DNA of 64,000 nt from Escallonia rubra. Taxonomy: Eukaryota > Streptophyta > Magnoliopsida > Escalloniales > Escalloniaceae. Position numbers and translations under genes: made by a program. Numbering within the stretch: the first letter of the stretch is position 1; each line of letters opens with the position of its first letter. This document shows, piece by piece, positions 12,125 to 23,845 of the stretch. Location of the stretch: the NCBI GenBank assembly GCA_033065855.1, contig JAVXUO010001613.1, forward strand, positions 833,336-897,335, written 5' to 3'. The notes under the pieces are model-generated. The model did no database searches. It saw only the letters and a list, made by a program, of their open reading frames with translations, and was not told where the DNA came from.

Positions 12125-13785
12125 TTTCAACAGAATGTGGAACGAGAAGAAAATGTCAATCAGTGACTAAAGCAAGATACGAAGCTGGTTCTCTCAATGT
12201 TCGTCCTCCAAGCAAAAGCACATGGAGAATCAGTTGCTGTGATACAGCACTCCAGGAACCTGGAGTCAATGGCTACATCAAGCTCTGGCATTCTCCAATT
12301 TATGGGGTATTCCGGATCGATTATAAATTATGCTCAAGTGGCCTCCTTGTTATGAGCAGTAACATGCTTGTAAGTATTACTTTATTTTTTTCAGTATCTT
12401 AGTTTAATTGCTTCTGCCAGCGAGAAGTTCTTGACGTCATTCAGTACTTCACTTTCGAACTCATCCATGACGAATACGACTGAACGGAGGCAGAAATTAT
12501 GTCGATGGCAAAAGAAAAAGTTGAATTTTGAACTGCAAAGAATTTGCAAATGAGTTTATGCATATGATTTCCGTGGTTTGGGGCTTCTGTGAGATTAGTC
12601 AACTCTCTCACCTGATTCGATTTGACTTCTGTATTTTAACAAAAACATGTTATGGGAACAAATATAATATGTATCTGGTTCCAGCATATCTCAAAAAGAA
12701 TCGTTCTATAGATTCCCCGAACGCAGAAATTCAACAATCAGTCTCCTTTATGATGAGTCCATCACCAACAACCTAATGTCTGCATGAAAGCTTCTACTCG
12801 TTAAAACGACTTAGACTAATGAAAAATGGGGCTGACTTGGCTTCGCTAATACATGTTAGGAAACAAATACAAAGCCAAACGAAATTAGTACTGTAAATAG
12901 CGAATGGACAAGACAACCAGAATTGAACCCTTGCTACTATTCTCAGCTTCGATCTGTAGTCCCTGTGAAATAGCGAAGGGACAAGACAACCAGGATTACG
13001 AAGGCAAACTGCCAATCCAACCTTTTCAACTGATGAAGTTAACTCGTCGTGCTGAGCTTGTAGAGGCGTTTGCTCTTCACAATCGCGGCTGCTTATGCTC
13101 ATCATTTCGCCTCACATCTTGTTCGTTGTAACCAAGTGACCAGCATAATTACGTACCCATCTGCAACCTTGAGGCCAGAAAGAGGAATGGATATCTTAGA
13201 ACCCCCTGCGCAGGGTGAAGCAAGCCCTTTCTTTTTCACCTTTGAAATCTTCCTTTTTCCGATATAGCTCCCTATTTGCATGCCTCCTATTTGAAATTTA
13301 GATATAGGGAAGCTAGAGGTGAAGTGCTCTTTGGTTCTTCTTTGATCTTAACAGGTCGAACAAGCCTCGGTGTTTGTCCAAACCTGACCTCTCTTCGGAT
13401 CCGTATTCTATTTTTTGTCTTAACTTTTTCTGGGGGAGAGTCCTTTTTATTGTTTTGCTCTCTTGTGCACTTCATATGTACGAGGATTTGGAACTGGCTT
13501 GCGTCCCCTTGGTGCAGTTTTTAACGTACTACCTTCACGGCTTTACCTATCCCAGTAACAAATAAAAAGTACCCCGTGAGAGTAGAGGGTAGAACGACCA
13601 TATGGTTCTCAGGCATTAGGTCAACAGTCATACTCATGGGTATACCTAAGCCAAGAATTTGTAAGTTCCCAGTAAAATGTTCAAAAGAAGAAGAGAAATT
13701 TCCTCAAAAAGTATAATTAAACAACCAAAAAAAAAAACGTAGATGTTTGGAAGTTACATGTACGTGTAAGAGATTCAGCATCTGA
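12125..13785. other. Spacer of middle tandem unit
   Basis: Homologous to 617-3601 and 23846-25674. It joins the 5' flank of the MSITS-type stub to the 3' flank of the pseudoenzyme copy. The only recognisable coding debris is the ACA relic at 12983-13190. The remainder contains no supportable gene. Confidence 0.6.
12983..13190 (-). pseudogene. ACA core fragment stranded in the spacer
   Basis: Minus-strand frames read MMSISSRDCEEQTPLQAQ and then ELTSSVEKVGLAV. These match the canonical MMSTISRDTDEQTPLQAR...KLTSSIGKVGLAV (coding region about 34795-35000), the link from the actuator domain to TM3. Stops and indels surround it. It looks like a scrap of a canonical-type pump that predates the pseudoenzyme expansion, since a related scrap lies in the next spacer. 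Confidence 0.75.
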
Positions 13786-15801
13786 TCATTTGACTTTAGA
13801 CTTGTATACTGGCCACCTGACATTACGGAAAAATGACATATTCAAGATAGGGATATACTTGACAAGCCAGGAAATTGGCCAAGATACAGCTGCAATGGCA
13901 ATGCAAATGCCCCATTGTCCCATATCCAACCTAGCTGTATCTGAATACCTTCCAAAGACCTCCGCCATCAGTGCCCGAAAGACGACAGTTATTCCATTGA
14001 TTGTCCAAACCAACTTCTTCTTCTGTATCTCCTCAAAGAAATTTTGCTCAAACTCCTGGTAAACATGTTGAAGTCTTGACAGAGGACATATGTGTGGAAG
14101 ATCATTGTACTCTGTACCTTGTTGCTCACTTTGAAGAGTGTGTTTCCCTTGAAATGTATGGTTAGGAGTGTGGCTACCTGATATAAACTTTGAACCAATA
14201 TGTTCCTAAGCATGATGTTGTTTATCAGTGTCTCCTTTCTGTCCCTAGGTGGCTTGTGCATGATCTCACCAGGCGGTTGCTTTACAACAAGAGTTAGAGC
14301 AGCCACTGTACCCACTATCAGCTTTAACCACATAAGTTGAAACACTGGAAATGGGGACTTACCTTCTGAAACTACTTCAATGAAGTGAACACCACGAGGT
14401 TCTCTGGGTGAAATTTCCATCACAGAGTCGATTATCAGAGCAACAAAACTTGCGGTTAGCAGAAATTCAGTGTATGCCTGGATACCGTCATAAGTACCTC
14501 TACCCCACCTCAAAATGTCCACTGCAGATGGAAATTCATTATTGAGGATGATAATCTCTGAGCATGCCTCGGCCATTTCTGCACTTCTACTCCCAAAACA
14601 AAGACCGATATCGGCTTCCTTTAGTGCTCTTACATCTCCTATGCCACGTCCAAGAAATGCAACAACGTTCCCCTTATCTTTTAAACACTGCACAAAAAGA
14701 AATTTGTCCAAGGGTGTAGCTCTTGCCATCACACGAATGTTGTCAACTTTCTCAAGTCTCTCTTCTGGTGTATATTTTCTAAACTCCTGACCTTCAACTA
14801 CTATGTTATGTTGATTTTTACCAGCCTCAAGTATTCCACATTCTGTAGCTACATTACTGGCAGTGAACATGCTATCTCCTGTGATCAATTTCAAGGTAAC
14901 TCCAGCACCTATACAATCATTTAAAGCTTTTTTTACTCCAGGACGAAGCGAGCTTCTTAAACCCACCAAGCCTAGTAGAATTAGTCCTGGTGGGCTGGAA
15001 GTAAAAAATTCCTCTATTGATATTTTTTTGTGTGCCAAAGCTATGCAGCGAAGGCCATCTTTTGCCATGCCTTCAATAGTATGCTGCAACAGCTCCCTTT
15101 CATTCTTATTCATGGCTTTGACAATTCCAGTGGTCTCGTAATACTGTGAACACATGCGTAAGATCACATCTGGTTCTCCCTTGCGAAGCACATGGAATGA
15201 TTTGTCAGCAGTCTGAATCAGCACCCCGCTTTGTTTGTTTTCAGGGTTGAAGTATTCAGTTCCTATTATGGTGCAGCTCCTCTTCAAAGCTTCTATGTCC
15301 ATGCCAATTTTTTGAACTGCCCAATCAAAAATAGCCTTTTCGGTTTTTAGTGGAGACTCAGACAATTTTGAAGGGGGCAGACTTGTATTCAAACCAGTCC
15401 CTTGGTGAAGCAACTCTAGAACGTATGGTGCAATCAAATTGCAAGGAACTCCTTCGATAGAGCTAAGACCTAACCAAAATTTAGTTACCTGTTGCAAAAG
15501 GAAACGTATAGGACATTGATGGGATAGTAGCATAAGATATAAATGCTTCTCATTCACGAAATATCATGGATGACCATCATAAGCAGTAATACTACTAACT
15601 AAAGGAGAATTCCATCACTATTTAAGTGAAACAAAATGCCTTGCCAAAAAAGAATTGATTGGGAATGTGAAAGAATTTGGAGGTGAGGGGAAAGGCGGGA
15701 GTGATCATGGTGGCTGATCCATGCCTCAGGTGTGTGTATGAGTGGAGTCATTAGTGCAAGAGTGGGGTGATCAACCTGAGAACTTACTATTGTGGTTCTA
15801 A

Positions 15802-16290
15802 ATGATCAGAAGCTGCTTTCTTCTGAAGGACTCTTGGCATGGTAGCATCCCATTGTCAAGGAGGTCACCTGATTGCAGTATACTGGTTGTCATTGAAGAG
15901 GCAAAGATGGCTGATTTCCTAACGAGTGGGAGCTGGTTGCAGTTGCTAAATTTGACTTGTTATACGAGTGTAACCCAGATGGGGATGATGAGGACTAGTG
16001 ATTTGGTTCCCGCAAATAATGGTAAGTTCTCAGTGAAGTCTGTTATCAGATGTCTTCGGGAGGAGGCGTGAGGGGATTTTGTGCAGAAGCGTTTCTGTTT
16101 TCAGGCACCAAGTAGGATTGCTCTTCTTTTTCTTTTTTCCTTGTATAGGACAGCAGTTTGGAGCATTCTTAGTTTGGATCGCTAAAGAAGAGGTATCAGA
16201 TTATTGCTAATTCATGTTAGATGTTCAAGAAGGAGAAGACAGTAAACCATTGTCTTCTAGTATTACGAGGCAATAGGTGACTTGATTACG
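15802..16290 (+). mobile_element. LINE ORF2 relic (zf-RVT-like end) inside the intron
   Basis: On the plus strand, frames read ...LVPANNGKFSVKSVIRCL, then FQAPSRIALL, then LKKRYQIIANSC and EKTVNHCLL. This order matches the conserved C-terminal zf-RVT region of plant LINE-derived ORF2 (NGxFSVKS, W/F-x-APxRxALF, LxxRG-x-I, C-x-x-C, H-x-x-x-x-C). It is broken by stops and frameshifts and runs antisense to the host gene. The same relic lies at about 27680-28170. Confidence 0.6.
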
Positions 16291-16316
16291 GTGTTACTCA
16301 TACAGTTTAATTATAT

Positions 16317-16390
16317 GCGAGGAACCACATTTGAACTCATGACTCGACGATCTTGAGTCCTCTGCTTTACCACTTGAGCCATCCCGCCCA
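16317..16390 (-). repeat. tRNA-derived SINE-like head
   Basis: On the minus strand, TGGCTCAAGTGG matches a Pol III A box and, about 40 bp on, GTTCAAATG nearly matches a B box; the outline resembles a tRNA. The arms do not form a proper acceptor stem that I can verify, so it is read as a SINE head or tRNA relic, not a tRNA gene. Confidence 0.4.
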
Positions 16391-18026
16391 TTGATCCGGG
16401 AGCTAAACCATTCTGTAAAGCTACCCTCGGACGAGTTTTCGACGTGCCTGGGAGTATTATGTTCTCTTCTAGTTTATTATGGCAAAGTGAACGGGTCTGT
16501 TAAATGGGAGGGAATATATCTGAAACGCCAACATATCAACACATGATCTACCTAAATTGTGGAGGCCTCTCCTTATCAGGTCAACGGGAGTGTGTCTCAG
16601 ATGCTATGCAGTTTTACCCCTGCTAACCAGAGGTGGTTTGTGAGGCATATGACTCTCACTCAACTTTGAAATGCTACGGAGAGACCAAAAGAAATCTAAA
16701 AGGGCTCGAAATTTAAGACAACGGCCTCATGTTTATCAAGATGATAGATTGGCCACTTCATGTAATTATGATCTATCCACATAGAAATCGAACCACAGGC
16801 GTCACCAGGCGACTATCCCATGAAAAGTATATTTGCTTCATCATGAAAAATTGACCAAGAATAAGTACCTCTTTGGTGTCCGTTGTCAGGCTGCCGGTTA
16901 TGTTTGTACATATGGTGGTGGCCTGTCCAATGACACGGCAAAGCGAGGGTCTTTTCAGTAGAACATCGGCATCCATCATTCTCTTCATCGAATAAGCAAG
17001 AGAAATTTTGACAGCCAGCAACAGGCCTTTTGGAGTTGAAGCTAACGCAATCATAGCTGGAGTAGTTGCAATTCCCACTAAAGCGGTGACTACATCAAGG
17101 AATTTCATCTCTCCACCGCCAGGTACCCTATGTAACGTCTCATTATAAATGTTCGCTGCTAAGAAGCGAACTAACACCACTAAAAGAACCAGGAGAGCAA
17201 CTGCACGACCAGCCTTACCAACTGAAGATGTAAGGTTTTCGCACTGATCTATGAGCCTCCCATCTAAATGAATTATACGGCTCTTTTTGTTCCTGCCAAC
17301 TGCAGTGACCAGCATCTGAGCATGCCCATGGACAACACTAGTGCCGGAGAACAAGAACAAGTTGTTGAGGCTATCAACCTTAAGACGCTCAGCTTTACCA
17401 TTTAGTAAGTTTTCTACTTGTATTGAAATCCCCCTTAGAAACAGTCCATCAGCAGGAACTTGATCTCCAGGCATCAAGAAAACTACATCACCAACGACAA
17501 CATTAGATATTGGTATTCGCTGCGACTGGCCGAGTCTCACAACATCAACTTGCGGGATGATGCTGCTCGCTTTGGATATCTTTTGGCATTGCTTGTCAGG
17601 CCAAAAGTTACTTATAGCAGAGATGATCATTGTTGCAAGAACAGCTGCAAGGGCTATTGCCCCGTTTTTCCATCCTTCTCTGAGGCCATAATTTCTTATG
17701 CCAAAACCAATAGAAAGAACAGCACAACTAAGTAGGATGAGGATCATTGGATCTATAAGGGCGTCCAAGGCAAACTCAGAGAACGTCTTTGCTGCAGGCT
17801 GTTTCTTTCCATACACATTCGAGCCAAAGGCTTTTTGTCTGCTGCTGATGTCATCTTCATCACCATTGATTCCGTCCTCCACATTGGTTTCGAGTGCTTT
17901 GGCTATGCCAGCAACACCACCCAGCTCCTCAAGGGACCTCTGATCTTTCCTTTTCACAAGCTTGGTGATGCTTGATATATCGATGCCAGAGAAACGAACT
18001 GGCTCTACTTCAATTGAAGTAGACAT

Positions 18027-19190
18027 GAGTGCGACCTGGTTACGAGTCAGATCTGATCACGACGTCTTAAATATTAGGTTGGGAATTAACAGAATAAAAG
18101 AGAGTTCAAACACCTGCTATTACTCAAAGTGAACTGATTCTTAATTTTCTCATTTTCCTTCTGTCTTATTGTCCCACTATGGGGAAAGGGTCATACACAT
18201 CCATGCAGATGGCAGAAGAAAGAGGGGTTAAGATTAGAACTTAAAGATCTGAAACGGAAGTGGTTATCATGGCCACTTCAGGTAAGATTCCAAAGAAGCA
18301 GTGTTTATTGGGAAAGTGGAAACCCACATTGGCGTCGTAGATAGCCAACTACTTCTTATCCAAATTTGGTTAGCGAACTTGGGTTTCTGAGGCAGATGAT
18401 CGGGTTGCTTTAGCTGAAGGCGTGTCAAGTAAGCATACAGAAGCACAATATATAGGGGAAACTGAGAAACTATGGAGATATTACTATATTTCTGTAACCC
18501 TCTGGAGGAATCCTTGGACTTGACTTTGTCCAAGACGTAGAAGGAAGGAACAGACTTTGTCTAACAGACTAACTATCCTTCAATCATGTCAATCTCTCTC
18601 CAATGCCAAGCCAATGGTTGTGCCAGCAGTGTGCAGAAACGGTAAGCTATAAGCAACTAACTGTGCTGTTTCCTTTCATCTTGGGCCGGGGTTGTTTGTC
18701 AATCAGGGAGAACCGTCTCATGTAGTCAAGATAACCCATTGGTAAGTGTTAGTTGTAATCTTTAGCTGGACACCAAGTGGGGAAGTGATCGATGCCTTGT
18801 ATAATCACAGTTTGAGTTTTTCTATTCCAAATAGAGATCAGGATGGCTTGTCGATTAGCTTACCGATTGCCCCTTAAAATAGTTTTCTTTCATTGTTGAG
18901 TTGCAGAACTTGTTGCCTGTCTATAACATCTTTTTCTGACAGTTTTACCTTGCTTTTTTTTTGTGACAGTTTTACCTTGCTTGCCGATCGTTAGTTACCT
19001 TTTGATTGTTGTAATTCACCTTTGTCATGTAGCTTTGTAGGACTTGGCCTGAATCTTGTTAGCTCACAGCCTCCCCAGCTATGCAATCTAGAGCCTGACT
19101 CTGACAAATGATAATAAAGAAGGTAATGTTGAAGTTGTCTCCATTACTTCTGGAATTAGCAAAACCTACCGAAAAAAAATTCTTCTGGTA
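18027..19190. repeat. 5' flank of pseudoenzyme copy 1, duplicated at 29925-31098
   Basis: This block is near-identical to the 5' flank of copy 2 and is the likely promoter and 5' UTR region. A possible TATA element on the minus strand (CTATATAT, about 18448-18456) is conserved at about 30303-30311. No protein-coding gene is recognised. Unit 3 carries four GGCGTC hexamers at 30185-30208 where this copy has one (about 18335). Confidence 0.65.
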
Positions 19191-19209
19191 GTGCTCATCA
19201 TACGTAGAT

Positions 19210-22183
19210 ATTATGCTGCCGAGTCACTGAAAGTGACATTCTACTTGTGCTAATAATAGTATAATGGTATGTGCTAGCAGATAGCCCCTAATCATAACCT
19301 TGGTTCTTTTATGAAAGTCAGAGGTTATTTTGTAGGATAGCTTTCTACATCGGATGTGCTAGTTTTAGCTGTGTGATGAGTACTTCTGCTCCATCTAATC
19401 TAAGGGTTAAAGAAAGTATCTTTCTAATTATATCCAGCTATATAACGATTTGACTTTTCAGGCACAAGTGTACTTGATGTGTGTGTGCGTGTGCTGATCT
19501 GATTCCAGATGCAAAAACTGGACTGGAGACTAGAGGCTCTTTGGTGCTTAGATATATTCTGTTTAAAAACAAAAAGCAAAATTGTGAGGCTTTGCCTCCA
19601 GAAGGTCAATTGCTAATGCTTAGGCAAGGGAATTTTGTGACTTCCTTTTTATGTAATTGAATAATGGTGAACTAACATTGTTAGTTATAAAGGGGGTGAA
19701 TATATTCAGCAAATAGCTTATTGTGGCTTAAGAATTCCTGGGATTCATTATCTGCAAGACATTTGGATTATGGCAAGGCACGTCACTTGAAATTAACTTT
19801 TCATAGCTCTCTTCTGGGAATCAGTTTTGGAAAAAATTAACTTCAGAGCTTAGTTAGCAAGAAATAGTACCTGTTCGCTATTGAGGTGGTTGACATTACA
19901 GTCGCACATTGATCATACTTAGTGACCTTTTCAACGCTTGAGCATGCTTTTGGTATAGACACCAAGTCTTATCATGGTATCGGAGTTAGGCCATATGGAG
20001 TCGGGCGACAACGATTTTCCGAATCAAAGTTGAAGAAGATGATAGACCTCTTGATCTATTCTATGCATCCATAAGTAAAACATCCCTCTAAGCAAGCCAA
20101 GACATGAACAGAGCAACACGAATTGAAAATACCTTGAGGATTCTTGATTGGTGCTGAGTTAACTATAGCGTAAAGTCGTATCTCTTTGGTTAATAAGATC
20201 CAAAAGGCTTATCGATCCCTGGGGGTGCAGATTTATAATCGGCATATATAAATTATTCTACGTCAAAGTATTGGTTTCAGAATCAGGATCCTGATGCATA
20301 TAGATACAAATGGTCCAAGGGGCGCAAGAGTTTCAAAAGGTCACAGCAAAAAAAAAAAAAAAAAAAAAAGGAAAACATCTATAGTTGGTGCACAAATAAA
20401 CATATACAAAAGGTTTGGATCTTATCACATGTCAGGGTGCAAAGCAGCAAACTTCCTAGCATCCTGAAGCAAGGTTCGGCCAAGTACACCTCTGAGGAGT
20501 TATATCAGTATCTGAGCCTATCAGAACAGTGTGGCTAGCTGCAATCAGTCCAGTTCTAGCATAGATATAGGATTGAGTGATATAGCTAAAGATCCCAACT
20601 TAGTTCCTAAAAGTTCTTTTCACAAAAAAAAATAAAAAAATATGATGCACCTCATTGTTGTCCCGGTGTTTTCGGATACCTGTCATGGATGTTAACAGTT
20701 TCTGTAACTGCGTCGGGGTAAGATGGATATTCAACTCTGGTGCTGTTAGTTAGTTCAGGAATTGAAGTACTTGGGTGAGGCTAAATCTTCTTTAGCCTCA
20801 CCATACTTGAAGGACAGTCATCTTAATTGCAGTATACCCTATATTTCCTTCCAAAAGCCATACTACTGCACCAATATTAATCTGTAGTCATAGTCTTGGA
20901 GGACATTAGTATATTATTCCAGGCAATGTCACCAGGTTCAGTGATATAACGCCTGGGAAGATAAGGCACTCGACAGCTGCATCTTCATGAATACCTGCTA
21001 GATACTAATAGTATAACTGCAATTGGAAACAAACGATAATCAGATAATGCGATACCTTCGGTAACTTGCAAAGAAAAGGATAACAGGTCTACCTAAATAG
21101 CACGTAGTACGACCGCAAGCCACATCTAGGAATGGCTTTGGGGAACCACATTGTCCAGATGAGATTCTGTTTTGTGTCTAATGGCCTCCACAGGGGTCGA
21201 AGTAGTAAGTTGGATTCTGAAATGTCTAAGGTCCTCTGAAATGGAACATACAAGTTGAATATCCTCCAGGTTAAGAACTTAACCACCAAGGAGCAGTTTG
21301 ACAAACCCAATATTGCCAATAATGACACGTTAAGATGGAGGAGATGACTATGGAAACAGTGGTTGTAGGTGTTGAGAGATATAAACCTCACATTGGGTAT
21401 CAATCCCACATCGGGTAAACAATAAACAGTACTTCAATATATATGTCTTCTAAGCCTCTCTCCTCATAGCCAATTGATTTTGAGGTGGATGCTTTCACAG
21501 TAGACATTGTATAATGTCATCTGCAAAATGAGCATATTAAGGTTACGGCGAGTAAGTAGTACATGTCTCCCAAGTTGTGGAGACGGATGATAGAATTCTG
21601 ACTCTAGGGAGATCAGTAAGCCCTTACAGTCATCCCGTATCTTTTTCCTGTGACAAAAGCTAAAATTCAGGAAATATACTTCAAAGAAATTCATGTTCTC
21701 TTGCGATTGTAGAGTTCTAAGCTTTTATGAAATCCCTAGTAGCATACTCACCGAAAGAACCTCCTCTGGCCTTCTACCATGTTCTGAGGCTAAAATTCGG
21801 AACTCCAAAATTTTCTATCTAACGACGGATCAGCTTAAAGAGAATTACATTTCTACTTAAGAAAACTTGTAAAACCAAGTTGCATAAACGAGTACTACGA
21901 TACACATCCTTAATCACCAGAAATGCTTGGGACTGCTGGTAAGAAGCTACCCAACTATATGATCTTCAGATGCAATTGAACTGCCACGTTTGAAGCTTAA
22001 CAATTGTTATTCCACTAATTAACAGATACAATAGAATTGAAACATGACATATTAAACTTATGAAAGAATAACAGATTATTTGCGCAAGAAAATAAGATCA
22101 GTGGTCAATCTTTGTTTTGGAGAATTAGTAGTTAAGCTTCAACTACGTGTCCAGAAGGTTACTGCCTTACTGGTTAAGTTTCT
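19210..22183. repeat. Segmental-duplication block shared with 55330-57890
   Basis: Clear collinear homology to 55330-57890 runs from CGAGTCACT-AAAGTGACATTC through 21120-21400 and beyond. A part (20525-21020) is repeated a third time at 52570-53060. It includes a run of 22 A residues (20348-20369). Frames inside are short and not conserved between copies, so I see no gene. The part 19191-21660 is absent from the third unit (junction near 31099). Confidence 0.7.
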
Positions 22184-22465
22184 GTACATGTACTTCAAGT
22201 TCAACCGGTATGAGCGAACCTGTAGGCCAAGATACAGTAGCAACTCTAATAAACACTCCTCCCCCTCAGTATCTACAAAGTTCTTCAGAAAATCCCCATC
22301 ACCTCTTGGAGAATGATCCTTGCATAGAATCCATCCAGAAACTGGCAAAGCACACAGTCTCTTAACTATGCATTGACACCAAAAATCTCTTCACCTCCAA
22401 CCTGTAAGGTCAGAAGGATCATGATATGGTATGAGACTTTGCGCTATTAGGTTCCTCCACATGAC
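22184..22465 (-). pseudogene. C-terminal scrap of a canonical ACA pump
   Basis: It aligns with 32791-33225 of the intact pump (the end of TM7 through to the C-terminus), with internal deletions of roughly 45 and 110 bp and several frameshifts. A near-identical scrap lies at 31621-32010 and another at 57895-58315. Homology ends sharply near 22466, about 125 bp before the MSITS-type relic begins. Confidence 0.75.
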
Positions 22466-22590
22466 ATTGTTGATGTGCATTATAGTAGTTTCTCGTATTT
22501 GTTTCAAGTACAAGCTTTTTTGCACGGACAAGTAGTGTCCTGGTTCAATGCAGATTCATATTGTTCTAGTGTGAAAATCAACACTAATTA

Positions 22591-23845
22591 GAACTAGAAA
22601 CATTACCTCCTTGGAATCCATTGTTAGGCTACGAGTTGCATTTGTACATATTGTAGTAACCGATCCAATTGCATTGCAGAGTGATGGTTTCCTCAGAAGA
22701 ACATCATCGTCTATCAGTTTTTTCATTGAATAAGCCAGAGCTATTTTCACGGCAAGCAATAGACCTCTTGGAGTTGAAGTTACCGCAATCATAGCTGGAG
22801 TGGCTACAATTCCTACTATAGCAGCCAGGGCATCAGAGATATGTGTTTCGCCACCAACGGACACTTGATTACCTTCTTCATTGTAGATGTTACTTGCAAA
22901 CAAGCGACACAACAACACCGGGAAAAATCAGGGAAGCAACTGCATCGCCAACCTTACCTATTACTGAGGTCAGGTTTTCAAACTGTTCTACACGCTTCCC
23001 ATCTAATTTAATTGTTTGGCTCTCTCTGTTCTTGCCAACTGACGTGACAACCATGCAAGCATACCCAAGGACCACGTTAGTATCAGAGAGAAAGAATGGA
23101 TTCTCCTGGCCATCAACTGTAATACGTGTACTTTGACCGTCGGTTTCTAATTTGTCTACCTGGATTGAGCTCTCGGTATCTAAGTAGAGTCCATCAGCAG
23201 GAACTTGGTCTCCAGGCTTTAGGAAAACTACGTTCCCGACGACAATATAGGGTATATCTACCCTCTGCCAATCGCCGTTTCTCACGACATCAACTTGCTG
23301 GATTTTGCTACTGTCCACGGAGAGCTTTTGGCATTGTCTTTCAGGCCAAAAGTTACTCCCAGCAGAGGCAAGGATTGCACCAAATATAGCAGCAAGTTTT
23401 GCTACCCCCTTCATACCATCCCACTTCTAGGCCATGCTTTCTTTTGCCCAATCCAATAGAAAGGACTGTAGAAACAAGTAGTATGAGAATCATTGGATCC
23501 TTGAGGGCTTCCAATACAAAATGGTAGAATGTCTTCGCTGCAGGCTGATTATCTCCGTACATGTTGGAACCAAAGGCTTGACGCCGGCTGGCAATGTCTC
23601 TTTCATCACCGCGGATCCCGTTCTCAATGTGGGTGTCTAGAGCTGAAACTATACCCTCAATGCCTCCATGCTCTTGTTGCAACCCCGTGATCTTTCTTTC
23701 CCACAAGCTCGATGATGCTTGCTGGTTTGATCTTAGAGAACCGATCTGGCTCGATATAAACATCAGTAGACAGCGGCGTATGCCCAAGAGCCGATGCAAT
23801 CACTGTGTCTGCATCTTCAATGGTAGGAAGGGACGTGATGGACAT
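22591..23845 (-). pseudogene. Frameshifted MSITS-type ACA-like relic, exon 1 only
   Basis: The ATG at 23845 opens MSITSLPTIEDADTVIAS. An extra G (about 23700) shifts the frame at VGKKDHG, and another extra G in a G run (about 23408) shifts it near WYEG. A further break lies near 22915. Across the frames the order TM1-TM2, actuator domain, TM3-TM4 is kept up to SLTMDSKE, followed by a GTAATG donor at the same place as the intron of the other copies. The catalytic Asp position reads Asn (CTNATRSLT), TGES is absent and PEGLP is PRGLL. The exon 2 half is missing. Confidence 0.85.

Larger units (their letters stand above)
15489..16868 (-). other. Intron of pseudoenzyme copy 1, with LINE and tRNA-like debris
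   Basis: The donor GTACTT follows GAG at 16869; the acceptor, with pyrimidine-rich TTTCCTTTTGCAACAG, precedes 15488. The intron is 1380 bp, phase 0, and falls just after the degenerate phosphorylation motif, where the two canonical copies in this window are uninterrupted (NQMKVTKFW). The same intron (1385 bp) occurs in the second copy. Confidence 0.85.
13786..18026 (-). pseudogene. ACA-like pump pseudoenzyme, copy 1, frameshifted near the C-terminus
   Basis: Exon 1 (18026-16869, 386 codons) and exon 2 (from 15488) join in phase 0 at GAG|GTACTT ... CAACAG|GTAACT. The product is nearly identical to the copy at 25675-29924 and carries the same defects: NITGS instead of DKTGT, no TGES, PKGLL instead of PEGLP, LGRGIGD instead of TGDGTND, and no calmodulin-binding N-terminus. 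Near 14050 four bases are missing relative to that copy. The frame shifts after FNMFT and stops at 13989, giving about 885 residues and losing TM9-TM10. The old frame continues as homology to 13786 (ITVVFRALMAEVFGRYSD... YKSKVK). One recent frameshift in an otherwise open frame implies recent inactivation or a sequence error. Confidence 0.85.

Noticed and set aside
16317-16390. Functional tRNA gene
   Set aside because: A- and B-box-like elements exist, but a proper acceptor stem and T-arm pairing could not be confirmed, and the two copies differ in the arms; treated as a SINE-like relic.
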